Positions 37,961-47,115 of a stretch of 64,000 bases of DNA are shown one piece after another. Origin of the DNA: VBOC01 sp035635475. Its GTDB lineage: Bacteria; Bacteroidota; Ignavibacteria; UBA10030; SZUA-254. Made by a program: the position numbers and the translations under genes. Numbering within the stretch: the stretch's first letter is position 1; each line of letters opens with the position of its first letter. The stretch covers positions 9,705-73,704 of the forward strand of contig DASQAZ010000055.1 of assembly GCA_035635475.1 (NCBI GenBank). The letters run 5' to 3'. The notes beneath the pieces were generated by a model that was not told where the DNA came from, ran no database searches, and saw nothing but the letters and a program-made list of their open reading frames with translations.

Positions 37961-38794
37961 GTGAAGAAATCGCTTTCATTAATAGTTGCGGTTTACGGCG
38001 CCGTTCGCTACCTGGAATTTGTGTTTGCGGCGCTCCGGCGGCAATCCCTGCAGGATTTTGAAGTCATAATCGCCGATGACGGCTCGGGTGCGGAGATGAA
38101 GGAGATGATCGAGCGAACGCGCGCCCTCGCGCCATTTCAGATCAGACATCTCTGGCAGGAAGACGAGGGATTTCGAAAAAACGTCATGCTCAACAGGGCG
38201 ATCGAAGCGGCGCAGACTGATTACCTCGTTTTCATCGACGGGGATTGCGTCCCGCACCGGGAGTTTCTTCACGACCACTGGACGAACAGGGGAGACTCGG
38301 CCGTCCTCTGCGGACGGCGGGTGAACTTCAGCCGGCAGATCACCGACCGGCTGACGGTTGATGACATCGCCTCCGGCGGAATCGAGAAGCTCAGCCCGCG
38401 CCTTTTGATCGACGGGCTGCTCGCCCGGAGCAGCAATCTCGAAGATGCCGTGCGAATCGAGAACTCCTTCCTTCGCCGCCTGCTTCACCGGGACAAAGCC
38501 CGGATCCTTGGATGCAATTTCTCGATCGAACGGAGACTCCTCGAACGGGTGAACGGATTCGATGAGGAATACCGCGCGCCGGGATTGGGCGAGGACTCGG
38601 ATATCGCATTCCGGCTGAGTCTCGTCGGCGCCAGGTTCCGCACGCTCCGCTATCTGGCCGTCCTCTACCACCTTTATCATCCTCCGACCAGCGTGGGACC
38701 GGAAAACGTTCGCCTCTATGAACGGGCAGTGCGGTCGAATAATCCGGTCTGCGCCAACGGACTTCGGAAGCTCGAACAGATGTCTCCCCGGTGA
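37961..38794 (+). CDS. Family 2 glycosyltransferase
   Basis: 277 residues from a GTG start. LSLIVAVYGAVRYLEFVFAALRRQSLQDFEVIIADDGSG is the GT-A start; FIDGDCVPHREFL contains the DxD motif. The C-terminal part with GFDEEYRAPGLGEDSDIAFRLSLVGARF resembles galactosyl/chondroitin-type GT2 C-terminal domains with the acidic ED base. It lies in the glycan cluster, four bases before the ABC flippase. Acceptor and donor unknown. Confidence 0.88.
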   Translation: MKKSLSLIVAVYGAVRYLEFVFAALRRQSLQDFEVIIADDGSGAEMKEMIERTRALAPFQIRHLWQEDEGFRKNVMLNRAIEAAQTDYLVFIDGDCVPHREFLHDHWTNRGDSAVLCGRRVNFSRQITDRLTVDDIASGGIEKLSPRLLIDGLLARSSNLEDAVRIENSFLRRLLHRDKARILGCNFSIERRLLERVNGFDEEYRAPGLGEDSDIAFRLSLVGARFRTLRYLAVLYHLYHPPTSVGPENVRLYERAVRSNNPVCANGLRKLEQMSPR

Positions 38795-38798
38795 CAAG

Positions 38799-40643
38799 GT
38801 GACAAACTTTCGGACATACTTACGAATTGTGCGCTTCGCGAGACCCTACTGGAAACATATTGCGGTCTCGATCGTTTGCACCATCTTCTATTCTCTCACG
38901 AGCGGCGCGTCTATTTCACTGTTCATGCCCCTTCTCGATATCCTGTTCCATCCGCCGGGGAACGGACAGACCCCGATGGCCCCGACGCCGGCACTGCCAG
39001 CCTTTCTAACCGGATTGTTCGGCGGTCTCGAAGCTGCGTTTCTGAAGTTCGTTTTCAGCGGCTCGCAAATGGATATCCTGTATAGAATCTGCGTGATGAT
39101 CGTGATCGCCTTTCTCCTGAAGAACTTCTTCGGGTATATGCAGTCGTACCTGATGAACTACGCCGAGGAAGGGGTCATCAAGGACCTGAGAAATGCGCTC
39201 TATCGCCATTTGCATGATCTTCCCCTCGCCTATTTCACCAATGAACGGACCGGAGAACTCATCTCGCGAATGATCAATGATGTTTCGATTCTGAACGGAG
39301 GCATCAGCGCGCTTTTTGTGACGATGGTCCGTGAGCCGCTGCTCATCATCGTCTTCCTGAGCATGGCGCTCGCCATCAGCTGGAAGCTAACGCTCATCTC
39401 GTTGCTCGTCTTCCCCTTCTCTCTTTCGATCATCAGCTGGATCGCGATCCGGCTCCATCGTGAGCGCAGCGTTTCGCAGGAGCGCCTGGCTGACATCACG
39501 TCTGTTCTGCAAGAGACGATCTCGGGGGTCAAAGTCGTAAAGGCCTTCGGGATGGAGGAATTCGAGAGTGCAAAGTTCAGCCGCACAACGCGGCAATATT
39601 TTTCCTCCCTGATCCGGATTACCCGGATCAGGGATCTCGCATCGCCCACCACCGAGATTCTGAGCGTCGCGGCGGGGGCCGTTATCATTTGGTACGGCGG
39701 CCGGCAAATCCTGATCGAACACACGTTGAACGCAAGCGGGTTTCTTACATTTTTATTTATAATTTTTCAAATCATGCCGCCCGTCAAGGAATTAACGAAC
39801 GTGAACAATCGCATCCAGGAAGCGAGCGCGGCCGCCAAGCGGATCTTCGAGATTCTCGATAAGAAACCGTCGATTAAAAGCGCCGATGGCGCACGAAAGC
39901 TCGATGAATTCTCACAGGGGATCGAATTCCGGGATGTCTCGTTTTCATACGACGGCGAAGACCGGGTCCTTTCCGGCATCAATCTCACGATTCAAAAAGG
40001 AGAGGTGGTTGCGATCGTCGGCCCGAGCGGCACAGGGAAGACGACGCTTGTTGACCTTGTCCCGCGTTTTTACGATCCCACCGGCGGCGCGCTCATGATC
40101 GACGGCATGGATCTGCGGAAGATCGACCTGAAATCTCTGCGCCAAAAAATAGGGATCGTGACGCAGGAAACGATTTTATTCAACGACTCGGTGCGGAACA
40201 ACATCGCGTACGGCCTGGAAGACTGCCCGATGGAAGAGATCGTCAAGGCAGCAAAGGCGGCGAATTCTCACGACTTCATCATGGCGATGCCCCAGGGTTA
40301 CGAAAGCATGATCGGCGAACGGGGGGTGAAGCTCTCGGGAGGCGAGCGCCAGCGGTTATCCCTTGCGCGGGCCATTCTGAAAAACCCGCCCATATTGATC
40401 CTGGACGAAGCAACCTCCGCGCTTGATACGGAAGCGGAAATCCTGGTTCAGGAGGCGATCGATCATCTGATGTCAGGCAGAACCTCCGTTGTCATCGCGC
40501 ACCGGCTCTCCACCATCCAACACGCCCACCGCATTGTCGTGCTCGACAGGGGCCGCATCGTCGAGATGGGCAGGCACAGCGAATTGATCGCAAACGCTGC
40601 CGGTTTGTACAGAAAATTGTACGACTTACAGTTCCGGGTTTGA
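38799..40643 (+). CDS. MsbA-like lipid flippase, ABC transporter (permease-ATPase fusion)
   Basis: 614 residues. The N-terminal six-helix exporter domain (about 20-320) is followed by an ATPase domain with Walker A GPSGTGKTTL, the Q-loop VTQETILFND, signature LSGGERQRLSLARAI, Walker B ILILDEATSALD and the H-loop IAHRLST. The GTG at 38799 is preferred because the frame upstream lies inside the previous gene. Between glycosyltransferases and an O-antigen ligase, it most likely flips lipid A-core or another glycolipid across the inner membrane. Confidence 0.9.
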   Translation: MTNFRTYLRIVRFARPYWKHIAVSIVCTIFYSLTSGASISLFMPLLDILFHPPGNGQTPMAPTPALPAFLTGLFGGLEAAFLKFVFSGSQMDILYRICVMIVIAFLLKNFFGYMQSYLMNYAEEGVIKDLRNALYRHLHDLPLAYFTNERTGELISRMINDVSILNGGISALFVTMVREPLLIIVFLSMALAISWKLTLISLLVFPFSLSIISWIAIRLHRERSVSQERLADITSVLQETISGVKVVKAFGMEEFESAKFSRTTRQYFSSLIRITRIRDLASPTTEILSVAAGAVIIWYGGRQILIEHTLNASGFLTFLFIIFQIMPPVKELTNVNNRIQEASAAAKRIFEILDKKPSIKSADGARKLDEFSQGIEFRDVSFSYDGEDRVLSGINLTIQKGEVVAIVGPSGTGKTTLVDLVPRFYDPTGGALMIDGMDLRKIDLKSLRQKIGIVTQETILFNDSVRNNIAYGLEDCPMEEIVKAAKAANSHDFIMAMPQGYESMIGERGVKLSGGERQRLSLARAILKNPPILILDEATSALDTEAEILVQEAIDHLMSGRTSVVIAHRLSTIQHAHRIVVLDRGRIVEMGRHSELIANAAGLYRKLYDLQFRV

Positions 40644-41845
40644 TGAAGCTCGCCTCACTTCGCGGCGGCCGGGGCCGCGGCGTCATCCTGCGAGCGATCT
40701 ATTGTTTGACGTTGCTGGCGGTTGTGTCGGTTACATTCTCCGTTTTTCTCTCTTCTGTGGCGATGGGGACCGCCATCGCGCTGTGGCTGGGCCTTCTGAT
40801 CGCAGGGGGCAAAGAGGCATTTCCCGCTACACCCCTTGATCGGTACTTCCTGTTTTACCTTTCAGCGGAGGCGCTGGCAACGATATTCTCCGTCGAACCG
40901 GCGGCCTCTCTGGTGAACATGAAACGGTTCTTTCTCATTTCATTCATCTATCTGTGCTTGCTCGCAATGACCGGCCGCCGGCGTCTGCGAAGCGCGGTCG
41001 TCGCCCTCGTCTTCGTTGCGGCGGGCTTATCATGCGTCGAAATCTTCACTCTGACCTCCGTTGGAGGACATTACGCGCGGCTCTCCCTGTTCCAGCACTC
41101 CCTCACGGAAGGCGGCATCAAGCTGATGGTGCTTCTGCTCATCCTCCCGTTCATGATTCGTTCCGACGCGCCGCGGGCCTGGAGGCTGGGTGCGGCGGTT
41201 GCGGGGATTCCTTTATTCGTCGGCCTCATTCTGACCCAAAGCAGAAGTTCGTGGCTCGGCCTCGTCGGCGGCATGGTTACGATCGGGATCGTTCAAAACA
41301 GAAAAATAATTATTCTGCTGGTCCTGCTGATCGTGTTGTTCGTCCTCTTTGCCCCGGCGGATTTCCAGTCGAGAGCCCTGAGCATCCTCGATCCAGCCAT
41401 GCACTCCAACCTGAGCCGGATTCACATGATTACGACGGGATGGAAAATGTTTCTGGACCGCCCGGTCTTTGGCGTCGGTGATATCGATTTGAAGCGAATC
41501 TATGTGACGTATATAACGCCGATCGAGGAGGGCGAGGGTGGACACCTTCACAACAATCTGATGATGCTTCTCGTAACGCTGGGGATCGTGGGCGCAGTGG
41601 CGACCGCCGCACTTTTCGTTCAGATTTTTCTTGTCGAGCTCCGCTCTGTGCGCGAAACGCGGCACGACTGGATGCTGGGAAGCCTGACGATCGGGAGCCT
41701 GGCGGCCTACGTCGGGTTTCATATTAACGGCCTGTTCGAATGGAATTTCGGGGACCATGAGATCGCCGTCCTGCTCTGGTTTACCGTCGGTGCGGCGCTT
41801 GTCGCTCGAAAGATCGCGGCGGAGCCCGGGGAGTTGGCCTCCTGA
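40643..41845 (+). CDS. O-antigen ligase/polymerase (Wzy_C family) membrane protein
   Basis: 400 residues with ten or more hydrophobic helices. The large periplasmic loop contains RIHMITTGWKMFLDRPVFGVG and EGGHLHNNLMMLLVTLG, the Wzy_C/WaaL hallmark with its histidine pair. Such proteins join O-antigen or similar chains to lipid A core. The ATG shares one base with the stop of the ABC gene (TGATG). Confidence 0.87.
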   Translation: MKLASLRGGRGRGVILRAIYCLTLLAVVSVTFSVFLSSVAMGTAIALWLGLLIAGGKEAFPATPLDRYFLFYLSAEALATIFSVEPAASLVNMKRFFLISFIYLCLLAMTGRRRLRSAVVALVFVAAGLSCVEIFTLTSVGGHYARLSLFQHSLTEGGIKLMVLLLILPFMIRSDAPRAWRLGAAVAGIPLFVGLILTQSRSSWLGLVGGMVTIGIVQNRKIIILLVLLIVLFVLFAPADFQSRALSILDPAMHSNLSRIHMITTGWKMFLDRPVFGVGDIDLKRIYVTYITPIEEGEGGHLHNNLMMLLVTLGIVGAVATAALFVQIFLVELRSVRETRHDWMLGSLTIGSLAAYVGFHINGLFEWNFGDHEIAVLLWFTVGAALVARKIAAEPGELAS

Positions 41846-41850
41846 ACGCG

Positions 41851-42630
41851 ATGCGCGTCCCGCTGTCGGTTATTATCATCACGCTCAACGAGGAGGAGCG
41901 GATCGTCGACTGCCTGAAAAGCGTGGAATGGGCTGACGACATCGTTGTGGTCGATGCGGGAAGCACTGATCGCACAGTGGAACTTGCGAAGCAGTATACG
42001 CAGAAGGTGCTCACCGGCAGGTGGATGGGGTTCCCGCAGGCAAAGACGTTTGCCCTTCAGCATGCGGCGAACGAGTGGGTCCTCTGGCTTGATGCAGATG
42101 AACGTGTTTCGTCCGATCTGGCCGGAGAGATCCGGGAAATTCTTCAACGCAGGTCCTCACCGTACGCCGGCTTCGAAGTCGCAAGGCGGGCGTATTTCAT
42201 CGCAAAATGGATCAAGCATTGTGGATGGTACCCCGGTTACGTCGTGCGGCTCTTCCGTAAAGATGCGGGCGCCTTCACCGGGAGCCGCGTCCATGAGAAG
42301 CTGGAGATTCGCGGGGCCGTGGGTCGATTGCAGCACGATCTGCTCCATTTTACCGACGAGAATCTCTACCACTACTTCGGGAAGTTCAACACCTACACAT
42401 CCCTGGCCGCGGAGGACGCCCGGGATGCGGCAAAGGCATTCTCCTACTACGATCTTCTCGTACGGCCTCCCTATCTGTTTTTCAAGATGTATATTCTTCG
42501 TAGAGGATTCCTCGACGGGATGCATGGCTTCACGCTCTCGCTGCTCTCCGCCGCCTATGTCTTCGTGAAGTATGCGAAGGTTTGGGAGCTCTCCTCGGCG
42601 GGCGGTACGAGCGCCGGGCGCGACCGATGA
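41851..42630 (+). CDS. Family 2 glycosyltransferase, KdtX/WaaE-like
   Basis: 259 residues. LSVIIITLNEEERIVDCLKSVEWADDIVVVDAGSTDRTVELAKQY and the DADERV (DxD) motif match the protein at 37126, as do KHCGWYPGYVVRLFRKD and the final hydrophobic stretch. The two are paralogues by eye. Likely LPS core or O-chain synthesis. Its stop overlaps the next start by four bases. Confidence 0.9.
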   Translation: MRVPLSVIIITLNEEERIVDCLKSVEWADDIVVVDAGSTDRTVELAKQYTQKVLTGRWMGFPQAKTFALQHAANEWVLWLDADERVSSDLAGEIREILQRRSSPYAGFEVARRAYFIAKWIKHCGWYPGYVVRLFRKDAGAFTGSRVHEKLEIRGAVGRLQHDLLHFTDENLYHYFGKFNTYTSLAAEDARDAAKAFSYYDLLVRPPYLFFKMYILRRGFLDGMHGFTLSLLSAAYVFVKYAKVWELSSAGGTSAGRDR

Positions 42631-43733
42631 CGCCGATCTGGTCGCTGGGCAAGGACTCGGCCGGGCGAGGGCTTATGCGCCTCCTGGAAGCAACACTGGG
42701 GCGTGAACCACTCTCACCGGATTCGTTCGATCGGTCCACGATCAAATCGATTCTCGTCATCCGCCAGCACGATCAGCTGGGCGATTTTCTTCTTGCCACG
42801 CCTGCGCTGCGCGCAATGCGTGAACACTTTCCTGCGGCCAGGATCGCCCTCGTGGTCCGGGAATACTTTCAAGACGTCGCACGGATGCTGCCGTACGTCG
42901 ATGAAGTCATAGTTTTCCGGGAACGTGCCTCCCGCTGGACGTGGGCGAACGGAAGCGCCTTCTATCGACATGTCCGCCGCGGATGGGATCTCACGGTCGT
43001 CTTGAACACGGTTAGCCATTCCTTGACAAGCGACGTGGTTGCGTCCATGTCCCGAGCACGGTATGTGCTCGGATCGGGAGCAAGGGTATTCGCAGGGTCC
43101 AGGCGGAATTTTTTTTACAACCTCATCGCGCCGGGCCCGGGCGGGGAGCGGCACCAGACTCTGCAGAACCTGGACATTCTTGAGTATATCGGGGTCGGCA
43201 CGCGGGACTACTCCCCGCGGATCGAAGTGCCTGATTCCGGCGAGCGCGAAGCGCGTCGCGAACTCGAGGCCCTGGGGATCGTTCCTGGCCGGCGCGTCAT
43301 TGGTTTTCACCTCGGCGCCGGGAAGGAACCCAACCGTTGGCCGGTAGCCCTGTTCGCAGAGCTGGCAATCCGGTTGAGCGGGTCCGGTGGCGCCCAACTT
43401 ATTCTTTTTTGGGGGCCGAAGGAAGAAGATCTGCACCGCCGATTTGTTGAGCGAGCGGGGGTCCGGAGCGTTGAGGTTGGACATCGGGAGTTAGGGAAGC
43501 TTGCCCCGTTATTCAAACGGTGCGACGCGCTTATCTGCAACGACACCGGCATCCTGCATCTTGCCGCGGCAGCGGGGGTACGGCTCGTCGCGATTTTTGG
43601 TCCGACGGATCCGGAAGAGTGGAAACCCCTGGGCGTCAGGATCGTTTGTGTCCGGCACCCGTCGCACCGGACGGAAGACGTGACGGTCGAGGTCGTCGCC
43701 GGGGCCCTGGAGGAGGTGCTCCGTTTTGAATAG
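42627..43733 (+). CDS. Family 9 glycosyltransferase (heptosyltransferase-like)
   Basis: 368 residues from ATG 42627 (ATGA overlap with the preceding gene). GT-B fold: ILVIRQHDQLGDFLLATPALRAMREHFP at the N-terminal domain, and in the C-terminal nucleotide-sugar domain GFHLGAGKEPNRWP and CNDTGILHLAAAAGVRLVAIFGPTDPEEW. This is the WaaC/WaaF/WaaQ family that transfers ADP-heptose to LPS inner core. The exact step is unknown. Confidence 0.9.
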   Translation: MTPIWSLGKDSAGRGLMRLLEATLGREPLSPDSFDRSTIKSILVIRQHDQLGDFLLATPALRAMREHFPAARIALVVREYFQDVARMLPYVDEVIVFRERASRWTWANGSAFYRHVRRGWDLTVVLNTVSHSLTSDVVASMSRARYVLGSGARVFAGSRRNFFYNLIAPGPGGERHQTLQNLDILEYIGVGTRDYSPRIEVPDSGEREARRELEALGIVPGRRVIGFHLGAGKEPNRWPVALFAELAIRLSGSGGAQLILFWGPKEEDLHRRFVERAGVRSVEVGHRELGKLAPLFKRCDALICNDTGILHLAAAAGVRLVAIFGPTDPEEWKPLGVRIVCVRHPSHRTEDVTVEVVAGALEEVLRFE

Positions 43734-43753
43734 ACCCGGACTTTCTTTACCTT
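43726..43753 (+). promoter_or_regulatory. Predicted promoter of the DUF1844-nadK unit
   Basis: TTGAAT (43726-43731), 16 bases, TACCTT (43748-43753), 25 bases before the DUF1844 ATG. It overlaps the end of the heptosyltransferase gene. Confidence 0.4.
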
Positions 43754-43778
43754 TTGAAGATATTTGTCCCCGCGAACA

Positions 43779-44105
43779 ATGTCCAATGTAGAAAAAGACA
43801 CGCTGCTGCTGACGCAACTCGTCCTCATGTTTCAGACAGCCGCCCTCCAAAACATGGGAAAACTGAAGAACCCCTTTACCGACCGGATCGAGAGAGATCT
43901 TTCGCAGGCGCAGATTTCGATTGATATGCTCGAGATGCTGCATTCGAAGATGAAGGGGAACCTGAGCTCCGACGAGGAAAGGATATATGGAGAAGTCCTT
44001 CGAGACCTCCGCCTGAACTATGTCGACGAGGCGACGAAAGCCCCTCCCGCGCCCCCGGAATCCGCTCCACCCGCCACCCCGCCGGAATCGCCCGAACGAA
44101 AATGA
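43779..44105 (+). CDS. DUF1844 family protein
   Basis: 108 residues from ATG 43779 (MSNVEKDTLLLTQLVLMFQTAALQNMGKLKNP). Helical, with QAQISIDMLEMLHSKMKGNLSSDEERIYGEVLRDLRLNY, the DUF1844 pattern. The tail is Pro/Ala/Glu-rich. The family has no known function. Its stop overlaps the nadK ATG, suggesting co-translation. Confidence 0.88.
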   Translation: MSNVEKDTLLLTQLVLMFQTAALQNMGKLKNPFTDRIERDLSQAQISIDMLEMLHSKMKGNLSSDEERIYGEVLRDLRLNYVDEATKAPPAPPESAPPATPPESPERK

Positions 44106-44995
44106 GAGTCGGGATTCTGGGCAATACCAACAAGCCCGTCATCGGGGTGGTCACCCGTGAACTCCTGGGTTACCTGCGGCGGAACAGTGTCGCCTTTGTG
44201 GTCGAGGACGAGCTCGCCAAACTGTACGAAGAGGATGCGCACGCGGTCCCTCTCCAGAAAACGGAGAAGTGCTCTCGCGACGAACTGCCCGTTCGGTGCG
44301 ACTTCCTGATTTCCCTTGGAGGCGACGGCACGATGCTCTCCGCCGCGCACACTGTCGGCTCCCGCGGCGTGCCTATTTTAGGCGTTAATTTAGGCAAGCT
44401 CGGTTTTCTCGCCGAAGTGCCGGTCGAAGATCTCTTTCCCTGCCTCGACGAGATCCGCGCGGGCAAGTACGTTCTTGAGGAGCGCATGGCCCTTGAGGCG
44501 AGAAACACTCGCGACGATTCGTGCTACAGCTCGCTCAATGAGGTGGTAGTGGACAGAGGAATTTCGCCGAGAGTCATTCAATTGGAAACGCATGTGAACG
44601 ATCAGTATCTGGTGACCTACGCCGCCGACGGAATCATCGTGGCCACACCGACCGGCTCGACCGGCTACTCTCTCGCCAGCGGTGGGCCGATCGTCGTTCC
44701 CGGGAGCGGGGTTATCACCGTAACACCGATTTCTCCACACACACTGAGTGCCCGTCCTGTGCTTGTCCCGGACGCGAGCGTTATCCGCATCTCTGTGAAA
44801 TCGGCATTGAAGCCCGTGCACCTCACCGCCGACGGGCAACTCGAGGGATTCTACGACACGCCGGCCGAATTCACAGTCCGGCGAGCGGAATACACCGTCA
44901 AACTCGTGAAACGATTGAATCGAAATTACTTCGATCTGCTTCGTACAAAGCTTCTGTGGGGCAGAGACCTCAGAATCGAATCGTCGGACACCTGA
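44102..44995 (+). CDS. nadK: NAD kinase
   Basis: 297 residues. The GGDGT motif (73-77, in FLISLGGDGTMLSAA) binds ATP and the catalytic Asp; NLGKLGFLAE, the SLNEVVVDRG segment and YAADGIIVATPTGSTGYSLASGGPIV complete the family pattern. It phosphorylates NAD to NADP. Coupled to DUF1844 by a four-base overlap. Confidence 0.96.
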   Translation: MRVGILGNTNKPVIGVVTRELLGYLRRNSVAFVVEDELAKLYEEDAHAVPLQKTEKCSRDELPVRCDFLISLGGDGTMLSAAHTVGSRGVPILGVNLGKLGFLAEVPVEDLFPCLDEIRAGKYVLEERMALEARNTRDDSCYSSLNEVVVDRGISPRVIQLETHVNDQYLVTYAADGIIVATPTGSTGYSLASGGPIVVPGSGVITVTPISPHTLSARPVLVPDASVIRISVKSALKPVHLTADGQLEGFYDTPAEFTVRRAEYTVKLVKRLNRNYFDLLRTKLLWGRDLRIESSDT

Positions 44996-45061
44996 TCAAT
45001 ACCCGGCACGCGCACTCGCCTTCGGAGCGGCCGGACAAACGACTTTAATGCGCCCTACCGG

Positions 45062-46417
45062 ATGGGAAAAAATCTCACGCGATATGTCTGCCAAACCTGC
45101 GCCTACGAATCACCCAGGTGGGTCGGAAAGTGCCCCAATTGCGGAACCTGGAACTCGCTCGTTGAAGAGCTCGCCACGAAAGCCGCGACGCGCCGCAGAA
45201 CCGGAGGCCACGCAATTGCGGCAGTCCCGCTCGGAGATGTCGACATTGCAAGGGATCATCGAATCGTTTCCAGGCTGGCGGAGTTTGACAGGGTGCTGGG
45301 GGGCGGCATCGTCGCGGGCTCGGTCATTCTCCTCGGCGGTGACCCCGGAATAGGCAAGTCGACGCTCATGATGCAGCTTGCCGCGGCGCTCGACGGCCTC
45401 TGCGTGCTCTATGTCTCCGGGGAAGAATCCTCGAGGCAAATCAAGCTGCGCGCGGAGCGGCTCGGAGTGCGGTCGACCGGCACGTTCCTCGTGCTCGCGG
45501 AGACGAACATCGACCTGCTGTCTGAATTTATCGATCGCAGTCCGCCGGGCGTTATTATCGTCGATTCCATCCAGACCATGGTTCGCCCGGAGCTCGAGGC
45601 TCCTGCGGGCAGCGTCTCCCAGGTTCGTGAAACAGCCTCTTTCTTCACGAAAATTGCGAAAGAGAAATCAATCCCGGTGTTCCTGATCGGGCATGTGACA
45701 AAGGAGGGAGCGATCGCCGGCCCAAAGGCGATCGAGCACATGGTGGATGCCGTCCTCCAGTTCGAGGGAGAACAGAATCATGCCTACCGCATTCTGCGCG
45801 CGATGAAGAACCGTTTCGGCTCTACAAACGAAATCGGCGTATTTGAGATGCGGGAACACGGTTTACGGGAAGTCGCGAATCCCTCGGAGGTTTTCCTCTC
45901 CCAGAGGTCGGCAGGCGTCTCCGGATCCATGGTTGCGGCAAGCATCGAGGGAACGCGGCCAATTCTCATTGAAGTCCAGGCCCTCGTCACGGCCACGAGC
46001 TACGGAGTTCCCCAGCGCAACACGACCGGATTCGATTCGCGACGGCTCGGTTTATTGATCGCAGTTCTGGAAAAACGGCTCGGGATGAGCTTTGGGCAGC
46101 AGGATGTGTTCGTGAATATCGCAGGGGGACTCCGGATCGATGAACCTGCGGTTGATCTTGCCATTGCCCTCTCCATCATCTCCAGTCTCCGCGACCTACC
46201 GCTGGGTTCGGATACAGTCGCGATCGGCGAAATCGGCCTTGGCGGCGAGGTGCGGGCGGTCAGCCAGGTCGAGAAACGGATTCAGGAGGCGGCCAAACTC
46301 GGGTTTCGGCGGATCATTCTCCCCTCACAGAATCTCAAGGGTCTCCAGCAACCCGAGTCTGCCTTGCTCACCGGGGTCGGGAGCATTGAGGACGCCATCG
46401 GGAGCCTCTTCTCGTAA
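45062..46417 (+). CDS. radA: DNA repair protein RadA
   Basis: 451 residues. N-terminal zinc finger with C10, C13, C24 and C27; RecA-like core with Walker A GDPGIGKST (93-101); the RadA-specific KNRFG motif at 249-253; C-terminal Lon-protease-like domain without catalytic serine (GGLRIDEPAVDLAIALSI). RadA promotes branch migration in recombination repair. The gap from nadK shows no clear promoter. Confidence 0.97.
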   Translation: MGKNLTRYVCQTCAYESPRWVGKCPNCGTWNSLVEELATKAATRRRTGGHAIAAVPLGDVDIARDHRIVSRLAEFDRVLGGGIVAGSVILLGGDPGIGKSTLMMQLAAALDGLCVLYVSGEESSRQIKLRAERLGVRSTGTFLVLAETNIDLLSEFIDRSPPGVIIVDSIQTMVRPELEAPAGSVSQVRETASFFTKIAKEKSIPVFLIGHVTKEGAIAGPKAIEHMVDAVLQFEGEQNHAYRILRAMKNRFGSTNEIGVFEMREHGLREVANPSEVFLSQRSAGVSGSMVAASIEGTRPILIEVQALVTATSYGVPQRNTTGFDSRRLGLLIAVLEKRLGMSFGQQDVFVNIAGGLRIDEPAVDLAIALSIISSLRDLPLGSDTVAIGEIGLGGEVRAVSQVEKRIQEAAKLGFRRIILPSQNLKGLQQPESALLTGVGSIEDAIGSLFS

Positions 46418-46428
46418 ACCGTCCCGAA

Positions 46429-47034
46429 ATGCTTACCGTTGTCCTGGCAACACGCAATCCCGGAAAAGTGGAGGAAATTCGGTCAATCCTGGCCGACCTG
46501 CCGGTGGAGATCCGTACTCTTTCCGAGATGCCGGATAGCCCCGAAGTTGTCGAAGATGGAGCGACTCTCGAAGAAAACGCGCTGAAGAAAGCCCGGGAGG
46601 TCTACGACAGGTTTCAGCTCCTAACCCTCGCAGATGACTCAGGACTTGAGGTTTACATGCTCGATATGAAGCCGGGAGTAAGGTCGGCCCGATTCGCCGG
46701 TGAGAAAGCGACTTATGCCGACAATAACCGGAAACTGCTTGAGGCTCTCTCCCACGTTCCCGCTGCCGAGCGCGGCGCGCGCTTCCGGTGCGTTGCCGCC
46801 CTTGCCGGAAAGCGGATAATGAAGACGATGGAGGGGGTCTGCACCGGACGGATCGCCGAAAAGGCTTCCGGAACGGGAGGATTCGGATATGACCCAATCT
46901 TCATTCCAGAGGGATTTGAGAGGACTTTCGCCGAATTGCCTTCCGATATCAAGAACCGGATCAGCCATCGGGCTCGAGCATTCAACCTGGTAAAGGAATT
47001 TCTGCGAGAATACGCAAAGAATCTTTCCCACTGA
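46429..47034 (+). CDS. rdgB: XTP/dITP diphosphatase (non-canonical purine NTP pyrophosphatase)
   Basis: 201 residues. VVLATRNPGKVEEIRSIL binds the nucleotide, LADDSGLEV has the catalytic/metal acidic residues, PGVRSARFAG is the ITPase signature, and GFGYDPIFIPEG and SHRARAF complete the family set. It clears dITP and XTP from the pool. It starts 11 bases after radA. Confidence 0.96.
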   Translation: MLTVVLATRNPGKVEEIRSILADLPVEIRTLSEMPDSPEVVEDGATLEENALKKAREVYDRFQLLTLADDSGLEVYMLDMKPGVRSARFAGEKATYADNNRKLLEALSHVPAAERGARFRCVAALAGKRIMKTMEGVCTGRIAEKASGTGGFGYDPIFIPEGFERTFAELPSDIKNRISHRARAFNLVKEFLREYAKNLSH

Positions 47035-47069
47035 CTTGCTTCGCAGTAATTTTGATGTCCTAGAATTTC

Positions 47070-47098
47070 TTGATATTGGTAAGCGCATTCATTATCTT
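47070..47098 (+). promoter_or_regulatory. Predicted promoter of the DUF4905-like/phzF unit
   Basis: TTGATA (47070-47075), 17 bases, TATCTT (47093-47098), 17 bases before the ATG at 47116. Confidence 0.6.
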
Positions 47099-47115
47099 AT
47101 TCGAGAAATATAACG

